Below, piece by piece: positions 19,115 through 28,188 of a stretch of 64,000 bases of DNA. A model generated the notes under the pieces. It saw only the letters and a list, made by a program, of their open reading frames with translations. It had not been told where the DNA came from and searched no databases. Source of the stretch: Aphelocoma coerulescens (Eukaryota; Chordata; Aves; Passeriformes; Corvidae). Every line of letters starts with the position of its first letter. The first letter of the stretch is position 1. The DNA lies in NCBI RefSeq assembly GCF_041296385.1, contig NW_027183804.1:2294001-2358000 (forward strand). The letters run 5' to 3'. Position numbers and translations under genes: made by a program.

Positions 19115-19875
19115 CCCACAGAGCAGCTGTGATGTCAGAAAGGGGCTGTGTGACATCACAGAGTGGGTTGTGACATCACAGAGTATTGGTGTGACATCAC
19201 AGAGAGGGCTGTGACATCCCAGAACAGGCTGTGACATCACAGAGTGGGCTGTGACATCACAGGGTGGCTGTATGACATCATAGAGTCAGCTGTGACATTA
19301 TGGAGCAGTTCTGTGACATCAGAGAGTGGTGCTGTGACATCACAGCTTTGGCTCTGACCTTACAGGGCAGAGGTCAGACATTATCCAGCAGACTATGACA
19401 TCACAGAGCAATGGTGACATCACAGAGCAGGCTGTGACATCACAGGGTGCTGGTGTGACATCACAGTGCAGAGTTGGAACATCACAGACAGAGCTGTGAA
19501 ATCACAGGGCACTTGTGTGACATCACAGAGTGGTCGAGTGATATCCCAGAACAGACTGTGACATCACAGAGTGGGTTGTGACACCACAGGGTGGCTGTGT
19601 GACATCATAGAGTCAGCTGTGACATCACAGAGCAGCTGTGTGATATCACAGAGATGACTGTGACATCACAGGTGGTGTGACATCACAGAGTGGCTATGAC
19701 ATCACAGGGTTGCTATGTGACATCTCAGAGTGAGCTGTGACATCACAGATATGGCTATGATATCACTGGGCAGAGGTCTGACATCATAGAGCAGGCTATG
19801 ACATCACTGAGTGGTTGTGACATCCCAGGGTGGCTGTGTGACATCCCAGGGTGGCTGTGTGACATCCCAGGGGTT
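19115..19875. repeat. TGACATCACAGA minisatellite
   Basis: Roughly 35 units of about 20-23 bp with core gtgacatcacagagtgg and a variable second half (gctgtg, tggtg). Units near 19800-19870 are more homogeneous (gtgacatcccagggtggctg). It adjoins the relic LTR end. Confidence 0.9.
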
Positions 19876-20929
19876 GGATGCCATGGCAACCCTCATCAGT
19901 TCCAGTTCCCTTGGAAACCCCCCCAGGAGCCATTGCTGCACTCAGGGTCCGTGGCCACTTGCCCGCAGACCTGTGGCTGCCCTCGGCTGCCATGGCAGCC
20001 CTCAGGACAGAGCGGTGCCGGGGCTGGTGCCAGCTACAATTGCACTGACACTCACTGATGCCCTCAGGTGCCACGGCAGCGGCCACAGGGACCCGTTCCT
20101 CACTTTGGTGCCACGGACACCAACGCTTGGCCCCGCTGCCATGGGGATTGGCACGCTCACCTGCACTCAGGGCCCGTGGCCGGCCACTGCTGCCATGGAC
20201 ACGGGCACGGAGCCCTGGGCTGCAGTCGGCTGCCGTGGCCACCAGCCCAAGGTCCCGTGGCCAGGGCCGGGGCCATGGAAAGGAACCCGTGGAGCCGTGG
20301 TGATGGTGGGTGGCCATGGGGTGCTGCTGTGGGCTGGGGCAGAGGGAATTTCCTTGCCAGGCCTTTCTCTGGGGCTGTGTTTGGCTCTGTGCTGAGCACA
20401 GCGTTGCTCACACGGAGATGGTTTTGTTCTTGCTGAGCTTGCACAGAGCCACCCATCAGCTGCGGGAAGCTGTCCCAGCCAAGGACTGCAGAGCCACTCC
20501 CGGACACTGGGAATTCCTGCAGCTGCCTCCAGCCACAGCTGAGGCTCCAACCCCGCTGCGAGAGGGCCCAGCTTTGACAGTGCTGGAGAAACAAACAGAC
20601 AGCACTTCTAGTGCGGGAACATCTGCTTTCATCCTCCTCTTGGCTTCCTCCTAAGCCTGGCCAGGGCTCAAGGAGGAGCCAAGGGAGCTGACTTTGACCA
20701 TACAGCCCCAAACAAGGCCAGATGTCGGATTTCATGGCCTTGTCCCAGCCGCCCGCAGTGCCCAGGCCGTGCTGGCCGTGCTCAGAGCTGGGCCCAAAGC
20801 TGCCCAGCATTGCTGCCTTTGGGAGCAGAGCAGGAGGGCAGGACATGTGCCCAGCCTGCAGCCAGCCATGGCACAGCCACCTCCTCAGCAGCTGCCCAGA
20901 GCCCAAAAGCAGCTTGGCAGCCACTGAAG
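19876..20929. other. GC-rich, internally repetitive spacer
   Basis: 19880-20300 has degenerate ccatggcagcc / cactcagg units. 20400-20660 looks unique. 20730-20900 is a diverged partner of 21640-21780, the sequence flanking the inverted PIM-like exon. No supported gene. Confidence 0.45.
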
Positions 20930-21027
20930 AATTCCCTGCAGCCGCCCCAGCAAAGGGGGAACCTTTGGTGCCCGGCCAGGCCGTGCCATGCCCAGCTCTG
21001 GCAGCATCCCCCTGGCTCTGGACTCAC

Positions 21028-21202
21028 CTGCACACTGGCCGTGGAGCGTGTCTTTGGAGAAGGTGCCAGAATCAAAGGCCATCATCTTCAGCTGCCGCTG
21101 GCCAGCTCCAGGAAGAGGTTGTCGGCCTTGAGCTCGTCCTTGGTGTCTCCAGCAGCAGCAGCCCCACCTGCTACAGCTTCTCCAGGGGCTCCTTCTCTTT
21201 CC
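21028..21202 (-). pseudogene. PIM-kinase-like fused exon (copy B)
   Basis: Inverted, 175-nt equivalent of 14346-14520 with the same acceptor, donor, N-lobe deletion, premature stop and lost DFG motif. Confidence 0.7.
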
Positions 21203-21484
21203 CTGGGGCCACACCAGGCTCTCAGGGTTCTGCCCAGGGCCCCAGCCATCAGTGAACCAGACAAGCAAAACCAGGGGGGATGGTGGCCACCAGTGCTTGC
21301 CAGAGCAGGCCTCCAGCTCAGCTGCAGCCCAAGAGCTGCGTGTTCCCTTCTGATGCTCCCTGCTCAGGGCTACAGGCAGGACAAAATCGTCTGCTTTGCT
21401 TTGCCACTGATTGCCAAGAGATGTGTGGGGCTGTTACCTGCCAGGCCCCTGGATCACACTGTGCCCGTGGCTCTCTGCCATCCT

Positions 21485-21591
21485 CTAGGGCACATGAACA
21501 CCCTGCAGCCAAGGGGCACTGAAGAGCTCTTCCAAGGACGGCCTGTCCAAGGGCTGCATGGACAAGCACCTCTTAAGAATATCCTGGCACT
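21485..21591 (-). pseudogene. PIM-kinase-like last exon (copy B)
   Basis: Inverted equivalent of 13957-14063: acceptor gcccag, ECQDILKRCL, DRPSLEELF, TAG stop. Open but isolated. Confidence 0.72.
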
Positions 21592-22111
21592 CTGGGCACA
21601 GAAACCAGAAACCACCAGGCAGCTGTAGAAGGATCCCGCCCGCTTTGCCCCCCGTTCCCGTGCCCAGGCCATGCTGGCTGTGCCCAGAGCTGGGCCTAAA
21701 CTTGCCCATGGATTCTGTGCTTTGGAGGGCAGCAGGAGAGCAGGACATGTGCCACCTGCTCAGAGCTGCCAGAGCGGGATGCTCCTGAGCCCGCTGCTGG
21801 CTCACAGCACTGCTATTCCCCCCGTGCCACAGAGATGAGGGATCCACACAAAAGGAACCAGACCAGGAGCCCACACTTTCAGTACCTGCCAGAAATGGGT
21901 CTCATTTGGCTCTGCATTCCTTTCCTAGCAGGTGTTTTCTATTAAAAACAAGAGAAGAAAGAAAAGAACCAGAATAAGTATGAGAAATAAAAACAAAACC
22001 CAATGTGGAGTGAAAAGTCTTCTGCAACTTTGGATTCAGAGGGAATTGATATTTTTTAAAAGACAACTCAGTTATTTACCTTTTTTTTTTCATTCAGAAC
22101 TTACAGTTTTC

Positions 22112-22208
22112 CTTCCTTCCTTCCTTCCTTCCTTCCTTCCTTCCTTCCTTCCTTCCTTCCTTCCTTCCTTCCTTCCTTCCTTCCTTCCTTCCTTCCTTCC
22201 TTCCTTCC
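22112..22208. repeat. (TTCC)n microsatellite
   Basis: Uniform TTCC repeat, ~24 units; the inverted counterpart of the GGAA tracts in copies A and C but lacking the GGAATTC variants. Confidence 0.95.
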
Positions 22209-22471
22209 CTCACAAGCCACTTCTCACCCCATTGAAGGGGTGCAAAGCAGCAGGATCCCCTCCCAATTGGGGTCCCCTCACCCTCCCAAAATGTGGGGAC
22301 TTCGCCTCAGTCCCACAAATTGCGGGGGCTTTACGGCACCTTCCCCAAATTCACTGCAACCTCCCAGAAACAACTTAGAGGCCCCAAATATGTCAAAAAA
22401 CAGAAGGATCCTCCCCAGAAGCAGATCCTGGTTTTCTTCCCTGGAGTGCCCCACTCCAAGTGCCCAAACCA

Positions 22472-22540
22472 CCCCATCCCATCCCATCCCATCCCATCCC
22501 ATCCCATCCCATCCCATCCCATCCCATCCCATCCCACCCC
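22472..22540. repeat. (CCCAT)n pentanucleotide microsatellite
   Basis: About 13 units of catcc. GC-rich flanks with frequent ccccaaat strings, a style common in avian MHC-type introns. Confidence 0.95.
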
Positions 22541-22544
22541 TCCT

Positions 22545-23649
22545 GGACACCAATTCCCCTTCTGTGGCTCCTGACTCCCCACAGCCGGGCCTTGGGGCTG
22601 ACGGATCGAGCCATTTGGGGCTGCCATCGACACACTGGGGCTGGCATTGAGTTTATTGGAGGCCCCCGCTCAATCCCTCCATCCCAAATGGGAGCTTGGA
22701 ACCTCTCCTCAGCCCTTGCTGTGCCCATGGGCTCACCTCAAGTCCCAAAATGACAGCCAGGGCCCCACAGCCCATTCAGAACCTCTCAACATTGCCAGAA
22801 ACAGCAGCATCCTTCCCAAAATGGGCTCCCTGCATCTCTGACAATAGGTCCCCCTTCCAAGTACCAGAGCCCCCCTCTCAGAACCCCTCCCGAAGCATTG
22901 GGGGGACCCCAAAACTGCCTCAGGAATGGGACATACCCTGAAATCCCTTCAGGAATGGGGGATACCCCAGAACCCACTCAGCAACGGGGTCCCCCCGGCC
23001 TCATCATGCGCAGCCTTCAGCTGGCTCAGCCAGAGCCCATCCCGCCCTCAGCAGCCCCAGCCCAGCCCAGCCCTCCTGGGCAGGAAGCCCCAATGGCCGA
23101 GCCGGCCTGGGACACTTGCAGGGATGCGGGGGCAGCCGCAGCTTCTGGGGCCAGCCTGTGCCAGGCCCTGAGCGCCCTGCCAGGGAACCATTGCTGCCCC
23201 ACATCCCATCTCAGCCTGCCCTCGGGCAGCGGGAAGCCGTTCCCTGGGGCCCGGCCCCGCAGGCCCTTGGCAAGAGTCTCTGTCCCCCAGCAATTGCTGC
23301 TCCTCCCTGCTGCGGGGCCCGAGCTGCAAGTTGATTTTCTGCCGCTGGCCCCGGCCCAGCCCCGAGCCAGGGCCAGCACCTTGCAAGAACTGCCCCCAGC
23401 AGAGCTGTTCCCTCCTGCAGTAGTTACACCTGCACACCCACAGCGCCTGAGACTGCAAGCAATGAGCATTCCCTGGGCACATGTGCAGCCCAAGCAGCTC
23501 GAGGACAGCCTTGCAGCAGGACTGCTCTCAGCTGAGCCAAAAAGGCCCCTCTGGCAGCTGCAGGGCCATTGCAAAGGGCAAGGGCCAGAGCCTGGGCCCA
23601 CGGGGGAGGAAAGGGCTCTGAATTCCCCTGCCCTGGCACAGAAACCCTG
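22545..23649. other. GC-rich stretch, no gene recognised
   Basis: Contains short duplicated phrases (tcaggaatggg, gataccccag) around 22915-22975. The phrase gtccccccggcctcatcat at 22989-23007 is shared with 28588-28606. Long frames on both strands lack domains; treated as non-coding. Confidence 0.4.
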
Positions 23650-24510
23650 TTCCCAGGCTGCTTCCCACACAGGATTCCTCTGCAGGGCTGTGGAAAGCTG
23701 AGAGGCAGCTCTGGCTTCTCCACTTTTCCTGTGCTAAAGCTGCCTGGCAGAAGAAATGGAGGGACAGCTCTGGTGGCACAATCCCTCCCGGCCCAGGGCA
23801 CAGCGCTGGGAAGGTCTTTCCGTGCCGAGGCTTTGCTGCGGCCAAGGAAAGCTCCTGGCTCAGGGTCACCTTTCCTGCGGGGCCAGACCCCCCGAGTGGC
23901 CCAGCAGCAGCAGAGAATTCCAGCACAGCCCCGGCACGGGCAGGGCGGCCCTGGGCGGGCTGCGGGAGCCGGCAGCGCCTGAGCTCAGAGCAGCTGAGCC
24001 CGGGGGCTCTTGGCCAAGGCCGAGGCCCAGCGAGCATTTCTCAGGTCGCAGGGCGGCCTGGAAAGGTGCTGGGGGGGATCATTCACCCCCCAGTGCGGTC
24101 CCAGTGGCTCCCAGGATTTCCATGTCCGTGCTCCCAGCGCTGCTGCCAGCCCTGATCCGTGGGGATGGGAATGTCCCGCTCCCTTCCCGGGGCAGGCTCA
24201 CACCTGAGCCAGGTGTGCAGGGCAGGACCTTGCCCTGAGCCCAAGCCCTGTCCCCCCTGCAGGATCTGCTTCCCATCGGCCTCTTCCTCCTGCGGCCCCA
24301 AGCCCAGCTCGGTGCTGAACGAAGGGCGCTGGGCCGGGGTCATCCCCCGGCGGGGGCTGCGCACCCCCTCTGCCCCCTCCCCAAATTCCCTCCCGGGGCA
24401 GCAGGGGCTGGCTCAGGAGCCCTGTGGGCAGGGAAAAGGGGGTGACACTGGGATGGGGGCATCACAAACGCTCTGGGGGGACACACACGGCCCCTGGGGA
24501 CCCCCCTCAC

Positions 24511-24572
24511 CTTCTCCTGCAGTGCCAGGAGGATGAACCCCAACATGGAGCCCCTGACCACCAGCACGATCT
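24511..24572 (-). pseudogene. Possible MHC class II beta transmembrane exon
   Basis: On the minus strand a short hydrophobic open piece (SMLGFILLALQEK) ends at a consensus donor (gtgagg at 24510-24505). It resembles the Gly-rich membrane segment of class II beta chains, although the usual GGFVLG pattern is degraded. The next plausible acceptor (cccacag near 24422) leads into the GC-rich unit. Not matched to an extracellular Ig-like exon, so regarded as a relic. Confidence 0.35.
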
Positions 24573-24904
24573 TGGGGGTGGGGTCTGGTGGCAGTTTTGG
24601 GGTCTGGGGGAGAGGTCAGATCTGCCCTAAAACCCCCTCCCAGCCCCACAGCCACTCCCGGACACCTCAAACTGCCCCACAGCTCCTGGCCAGGACTCCC
24701 CCAACCACTCCCTGCATCATAAATGACCCCAAGAACCACAAAATTCTCTCCAAGACAGACGGCCCAGCCAAGATCACTTAAACTCTCTCAGAGACCACCC
24801 TAAAAGGCCCCTCCAAGAACCACAAATGCCCTCAAGAGACACAAAAGCCCCTCCCAGTCCCCCAAGGCACCCCTAGACCCCCTCCCACCCCCTTGGCACT
24901 GACC

Positions 24905-25120
24905 AGGACAGGCTGGGGGACAGGAACATCCACAGCCCTGAGCAGCTCAGGCACTTCAGCAGCGATTTGGGCACATTTGGGGGGGACACCCTGGATGGTC
25001 AGACCCAGGCCAGGGACTGGGACAGACAACCGGAATTCCTGGAGAATAGATGGGCTCAGGTGGACACGTTCTGCCAGCACAACTGTGAGATTGTGGCCCC
25101 AATCTGCCTGGCTTTGTGGC
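24905..25120 (+). pseudogene. MHC class II beta-1 domain exon relic
   Basis: A plus-strand frame reads RNIHSPEQLRHF, then SSDLGTFGGDTLDG, then QPEFLENRWAQVDTFCQHN, which follows the class II beta peptide-binding domain (RxIYNREQ, DSDVG, QPEFLE, VDTxCRHNYE). The first ~30 codons of the exon with the first conserved Cys are missing; the second Cys is kept. No leader or Ig exon follows on this strand. It faces the opposite way to the other class II pieces here, so the locus is rearranged. Confidence 0.65.
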
Positions 25121-25124
25121 TCCA

Positions 25125-25620
25125 CAACACTCAGATGCTCCCGAATATTCCCCTGAACCGCAAATTCAACCCCAAATTCTGGTAAAATGGTGCCGCTTTA
25201 GATCTCTTTGTTTAATTTCTTTATTTCTACCTCAATTTTGGTTGTTTCAGTGGGATTAACACAGAAATTACTTAGGTTGCAGAAGATCTCCAAGATCATC
25301 CAGGGTTGCTTGATACCACCAGAGAAAACAATTGGACAGAGTAGATGAAAATTTTAGAGTGTAACGGTAAAAAATCAGCTCTTCCCAATGAATTTCCAAT
25401 GTTGATCTGAGTCCCGATGGATGTTCCTGCCCCTCCGTTCACCCAGGTGCCTACGGGGATCCAGGAGAACGTGGAGAGCACCAGCCAGGGGTCTTCCCAA
25501 CCTGGATCACAGGGAATGTGGGTCACCAGGGCTCTGCCAAACGTGGCTCCTCTGATGGGAGATGGAGCTGGAGCAGAGGACAAAGCTCTTCCCGCAGTCG
25601 GGGCACTCGCAGGGCTTCCC
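25125..25620. other. Spacer downstream of the zinc-finger gene
   Basis: 25190-25400 is AT-rich with nothing recognised. 25417-25620 is the 3' continuation of the zinc-finger exon past its stop and probably 3' UTR. Confidence 0.4.
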
Positions 25621-26459
25621 TTAGCGGTGCCTCCGTTGGTGTCTGGTCAAGTGAGAGCTCCTGGAGAAGCTCTTCCCACACTGGGGACACTCGTAGGGCC
25701 TCTCCCCGGTGTGGATGCACCAGTGCCTGATGAGGGTGGAGTTGTACCTGAATCCTTTCCTGCATTCGGGGCAGCGGAAGGGCCTCTCATCCGTGTGAAT
25801 CCGCTCGTGCAGGAGGAGACTGGAGCTGGTCTGAAACCTCTTCCCACACTCAGGACACTCGTAGGGCCTCTCCCCGGTGTGGATGCGCCGGTGGCGGATC
25901 AGGTGGGAGCTGTGGCTGAAGCTCTTCCCACATTCCCCACACTCGTAGGGCCTCTCCCCAGTGTGCATCCTCTGGTGGTTGATCAGGGTGGAGCTCCATC
26001 TGAAGCTCTCCCCACATTGCCCACACTCGTAGGGCCTCTCCCCGGTGTGGATCCTCTGGTGGACGATCAGGTTGGAGCTATGTCTGAAGCTCTTCCCACA
26101 TTCCCCACACTCGTAGGGCCTCTCCCCGGTGTGGATGCGCCGGTGGCGGATCAGGTGGGAGCTCCACCTGAAGCTCTTCCCACATTCCCCACACTCATAG
26201 GGCTTCTCCCCATTGTGAAGCTGCTCATGAACCACCAGCTCTGACCTCTGGCTGCATCTCCGGCCGCCTTCCCGGCACAGGGTGGGTCTTTCCTCCTCAG
26301 AGCACCCTGGGCTGCGTTTGCAGCCCCTCCTCCTGTGGGATCTCCAGGGCTTTTCCTCCCCGCTGGATTCCTGCGCCGTGGAGCCGCTCAAAACGGCCTC
26401 TTCCACCAGGTTCTGCCGTGGGGATTTGTCCTCCCTGGGCTCTGTCCTCAGCTCCTTGT
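25621..26459 (-). CDS. C2H2 zinc-finger protein, main exon
   Basis: Sequence-specific DNA-binding protein of the C2H2 family, presumably nuclear. The exon begins after an acceptor ending cctccccag (26465-26460) and ends at TAA (25623-25621). It encodes a charged N-terminal linker ([13 protein letters not shown], then [11 protein letters not shown]) typical of amplified bird zinc-finger genes, one degenerate finger lacking the full Cys pair, and seven complete fingers (CX2CX12HX3H) joined by TGERPYE linkers; the fifth-to-sixth linker is TDERPFR. Contact positions differ between fingers (e.g. RWSSHL, RHSSNL, SHSSHL, QTSSSL), so several distinct triplets would be read. The phase fits the 52-nt upstream exon at 26696-26645, giving about 296 residues. 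No KRAB or SCAN domain is present. Appears intact; the DNA target is unknown. Confidence 0.85.
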
Positions 26460-26644
26460 CTGGGGAGGAAGGACAAGGAGAGGATGGGATTTGCCTCCGT
26501 GCCACAGGGAAGGGGAAGGAGATCCCCCCAGTCCATCCCCGGCAGGACGGCGTCGGCAGCGGGGTTGTCCTGCAGCCGGGGGCGATGCTGGGCTGGGAGA
26601 TGGAGCAGGAGAGAGGGGGAAAGGGGCACTGACTTCCTCCTCAC

Positions 26645-26696
26645 CTGCCTGGGGGTCCTGGGGCATCTTCCTCTTCCTCACAGCCTCCTCCTCCAT
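26645..26696 (-). CDS. C2H2 zinc-finger protein, first coding exon
   Basis: From ATG (26696) the frame reads MEEEAVRKRKMPQDPQA and ends one base into a codon at a consensus donor (gtgagg at 26644-26639). Joined to the exon starting at 26459 it forms an Asp codon and continues as DKELR. The intron is 185 bp. This short acidic/basic leader exon is the usual start of this songbird zinc-finger family. Any 5' UTR exon upstream was not identified. Confidence 0.7.
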
Positions 26697-26809
26697 CTGG
26701 CCAAGGGTTGGGAATGGGAAATCCTGGTTTATGGAGAAACAAGGGATGAGTGTGTTGGGTTGGGGCTTCCTCCTGCCCAAGTCCATCTCTAGAAGTCACC
26801 GGTGTCCAT

Positions 26810-28117
26810 AAAATCTAACAAAAAATTGGCAGTGAGTCCTAAAAACGGCTCCAGGAGTTCCCCCTTTCCAGTCTCCTCACTTTGGGGTTCTGGGGGTCCC
26901 CCTTGTCAGGGCTGCTGGGGGTCCCATGGGTCCTGGGGATCCCCCCTCTCCGGGGTCCTGCTTAGGGATGCTGGGGGGTTTTGGGGGTCCCACAGCAGAA
27001 TTTTCCTGATTCTGCTTCAGCTCCCAGAGGTCCCAGGGTCTCCCTCTTCAGCCTCCCTCCACTCCAGGAACTTGGGGCTCCCCCTTCTCCTCACTGCCCC
27101 TTTTAAGGCTGAGAGGTCCCAGCCCCTCCTCATCTCCAGGCCCCCCCACCCCTCCAGGCTCTTGGGGGTCCCCAGCTCTGGTATCGTCCCTCTCTGCTCT
27201 CCCCACTCCAGGGGTCCCGTGTTCCAGCCCCCAGCTCTCCTGGGGATCCCCAAAGCCAATGTCCAACCCCACCAGGACCGGGCAATCCTCACATGGACAC
27301 CCCAAGACTCCCAAGGGGCAATTATAGCTCAGCTTTGGAGTCCTGCAAGATCCACATGTCCCATCTGGCCCAAAAAATCCCTCCCAGGGACATGCAAGGA
27401 CATCTGGGGCTCGATTCCAGAATCCGCAAGCTCCAAACACCCCTCCAATAAAACCCCTCTGGTGACCTCCCAACAGATTTGGGGTGAGCTCCCCCTCCCC
27501 GCTCACCTGCAGGATGGGGGGGAAGATGCTACCGGGGCTGGGGGTGCTGCGGACACAGTGGGCGGGCGGTGGAACCTCGTGGTTCTCCAGCTCCTCCTCC
27601 TCCTCCTCCTCTTCCTCCCGCTCCTCCTCCACTCCCACCCTGCCCCCCCTTTCCCACCCCCTCTGCCCCACGGCTGTTGCAGCACCGGCTGCTGTGGGGG
27701 GGGAGCCCCCGATCAGCCCCAGGGATGGACCCAGTTGGGGACCCCCCCCTTCCCCAGAGCCCCAGGGAATCGCTCCAGGGCTCAGGTGCTGGGGGACAGG
27801 GCTGCACCCCCATGGAACCGCTCTTCTGCTGTCCCAAGCCCACCTTTCCCTCCCCTCTCCTCTCCTTTCTCAGCATTCCCCCAATCCACAGCCCCATTCC
27901 AGCTCAATTTGGGTGTCCCATCCCCCTCCCGCTTTGCTTGGGGGTCCCAGCCCCCTCTTCCCCTCCTCCTTCTGCACCTTCCCCATCCCCAATCCCCACC
28001 TCCCCTCCCCCGGCCTTGGTTTTGGGGGTTCCAGGCCCCTCCTGCTCACTTTGGGGGTTCCATTCCCCATTTCGCTCAATTTGGGGTCCCAGACCCGCCC
28101 CCCTTCTCACCGCTCAC
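26810..28117. other. GC-rich intergenic/intronic DNA with a diverged duplication
   Basis: Mostly C-rich ccccag/ggggtc text typical of bird microchromosomes. 27290-27700 is a diverged copy of 28790-29190; both contain a short segment between tgtccgcag and a gtga donor on the minus strand, possibly a repeated small exon. (TCC)n at 27595-27625. Class II exon 2 expected downstream of the leader at 28188-28118 was not found here. Long frames on either strand are judged to be composition effects. Confidence 0.4.
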
Positions 28118-28188
28118 CCCGCGCCCGGGGGGGCTCCCAGCACCACCAGTGCCACCAGTGCGGCCCCAGCTGCCCCCACACGCCCCAT
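28118..28188 (-). pseudogene. MHC class II beta-like leader exon
   Basis: A 71-nt minus-strand open piece from ATG encodes a signal peptide (MGRVGAAGAALVALVVLG, then APPGAG) and ends at a consensus donor (gtgagc at 28117-28112). Basic start, Leu/Val core and small-residue end match exon 1 of bird class II beta genes. Within the following 1.4 kb on the minus strand there is no beta-1 exon; instead the zinc-finger gene begins. It is therefore either an orphan leader or the start of a gene with a very distant exon 2. Confidence 0.5.

Larger units (their letters stand above)
20930..24425 (-). repeat. Segmental duplication copy B, inverted and interrupted
   Basis: The minus strand of 20930-22110 matches 13440-14630, and the minus strand of 23650-24425 matches 12195-12960. 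Between them, next to the shortened GGAA tract, ~1.4 kb of unrelated GC-rich DNA (22210-23650) replaces the expected junction. Confidence 0.85.

Noticed and set aside
23026..23701. Possible scavenger-receptor or lectin gene in Cys/Trp-containing GC-rich frames
   Set aside because: No regular Cys spacing, no splice-consistent exon and both strands equally open.
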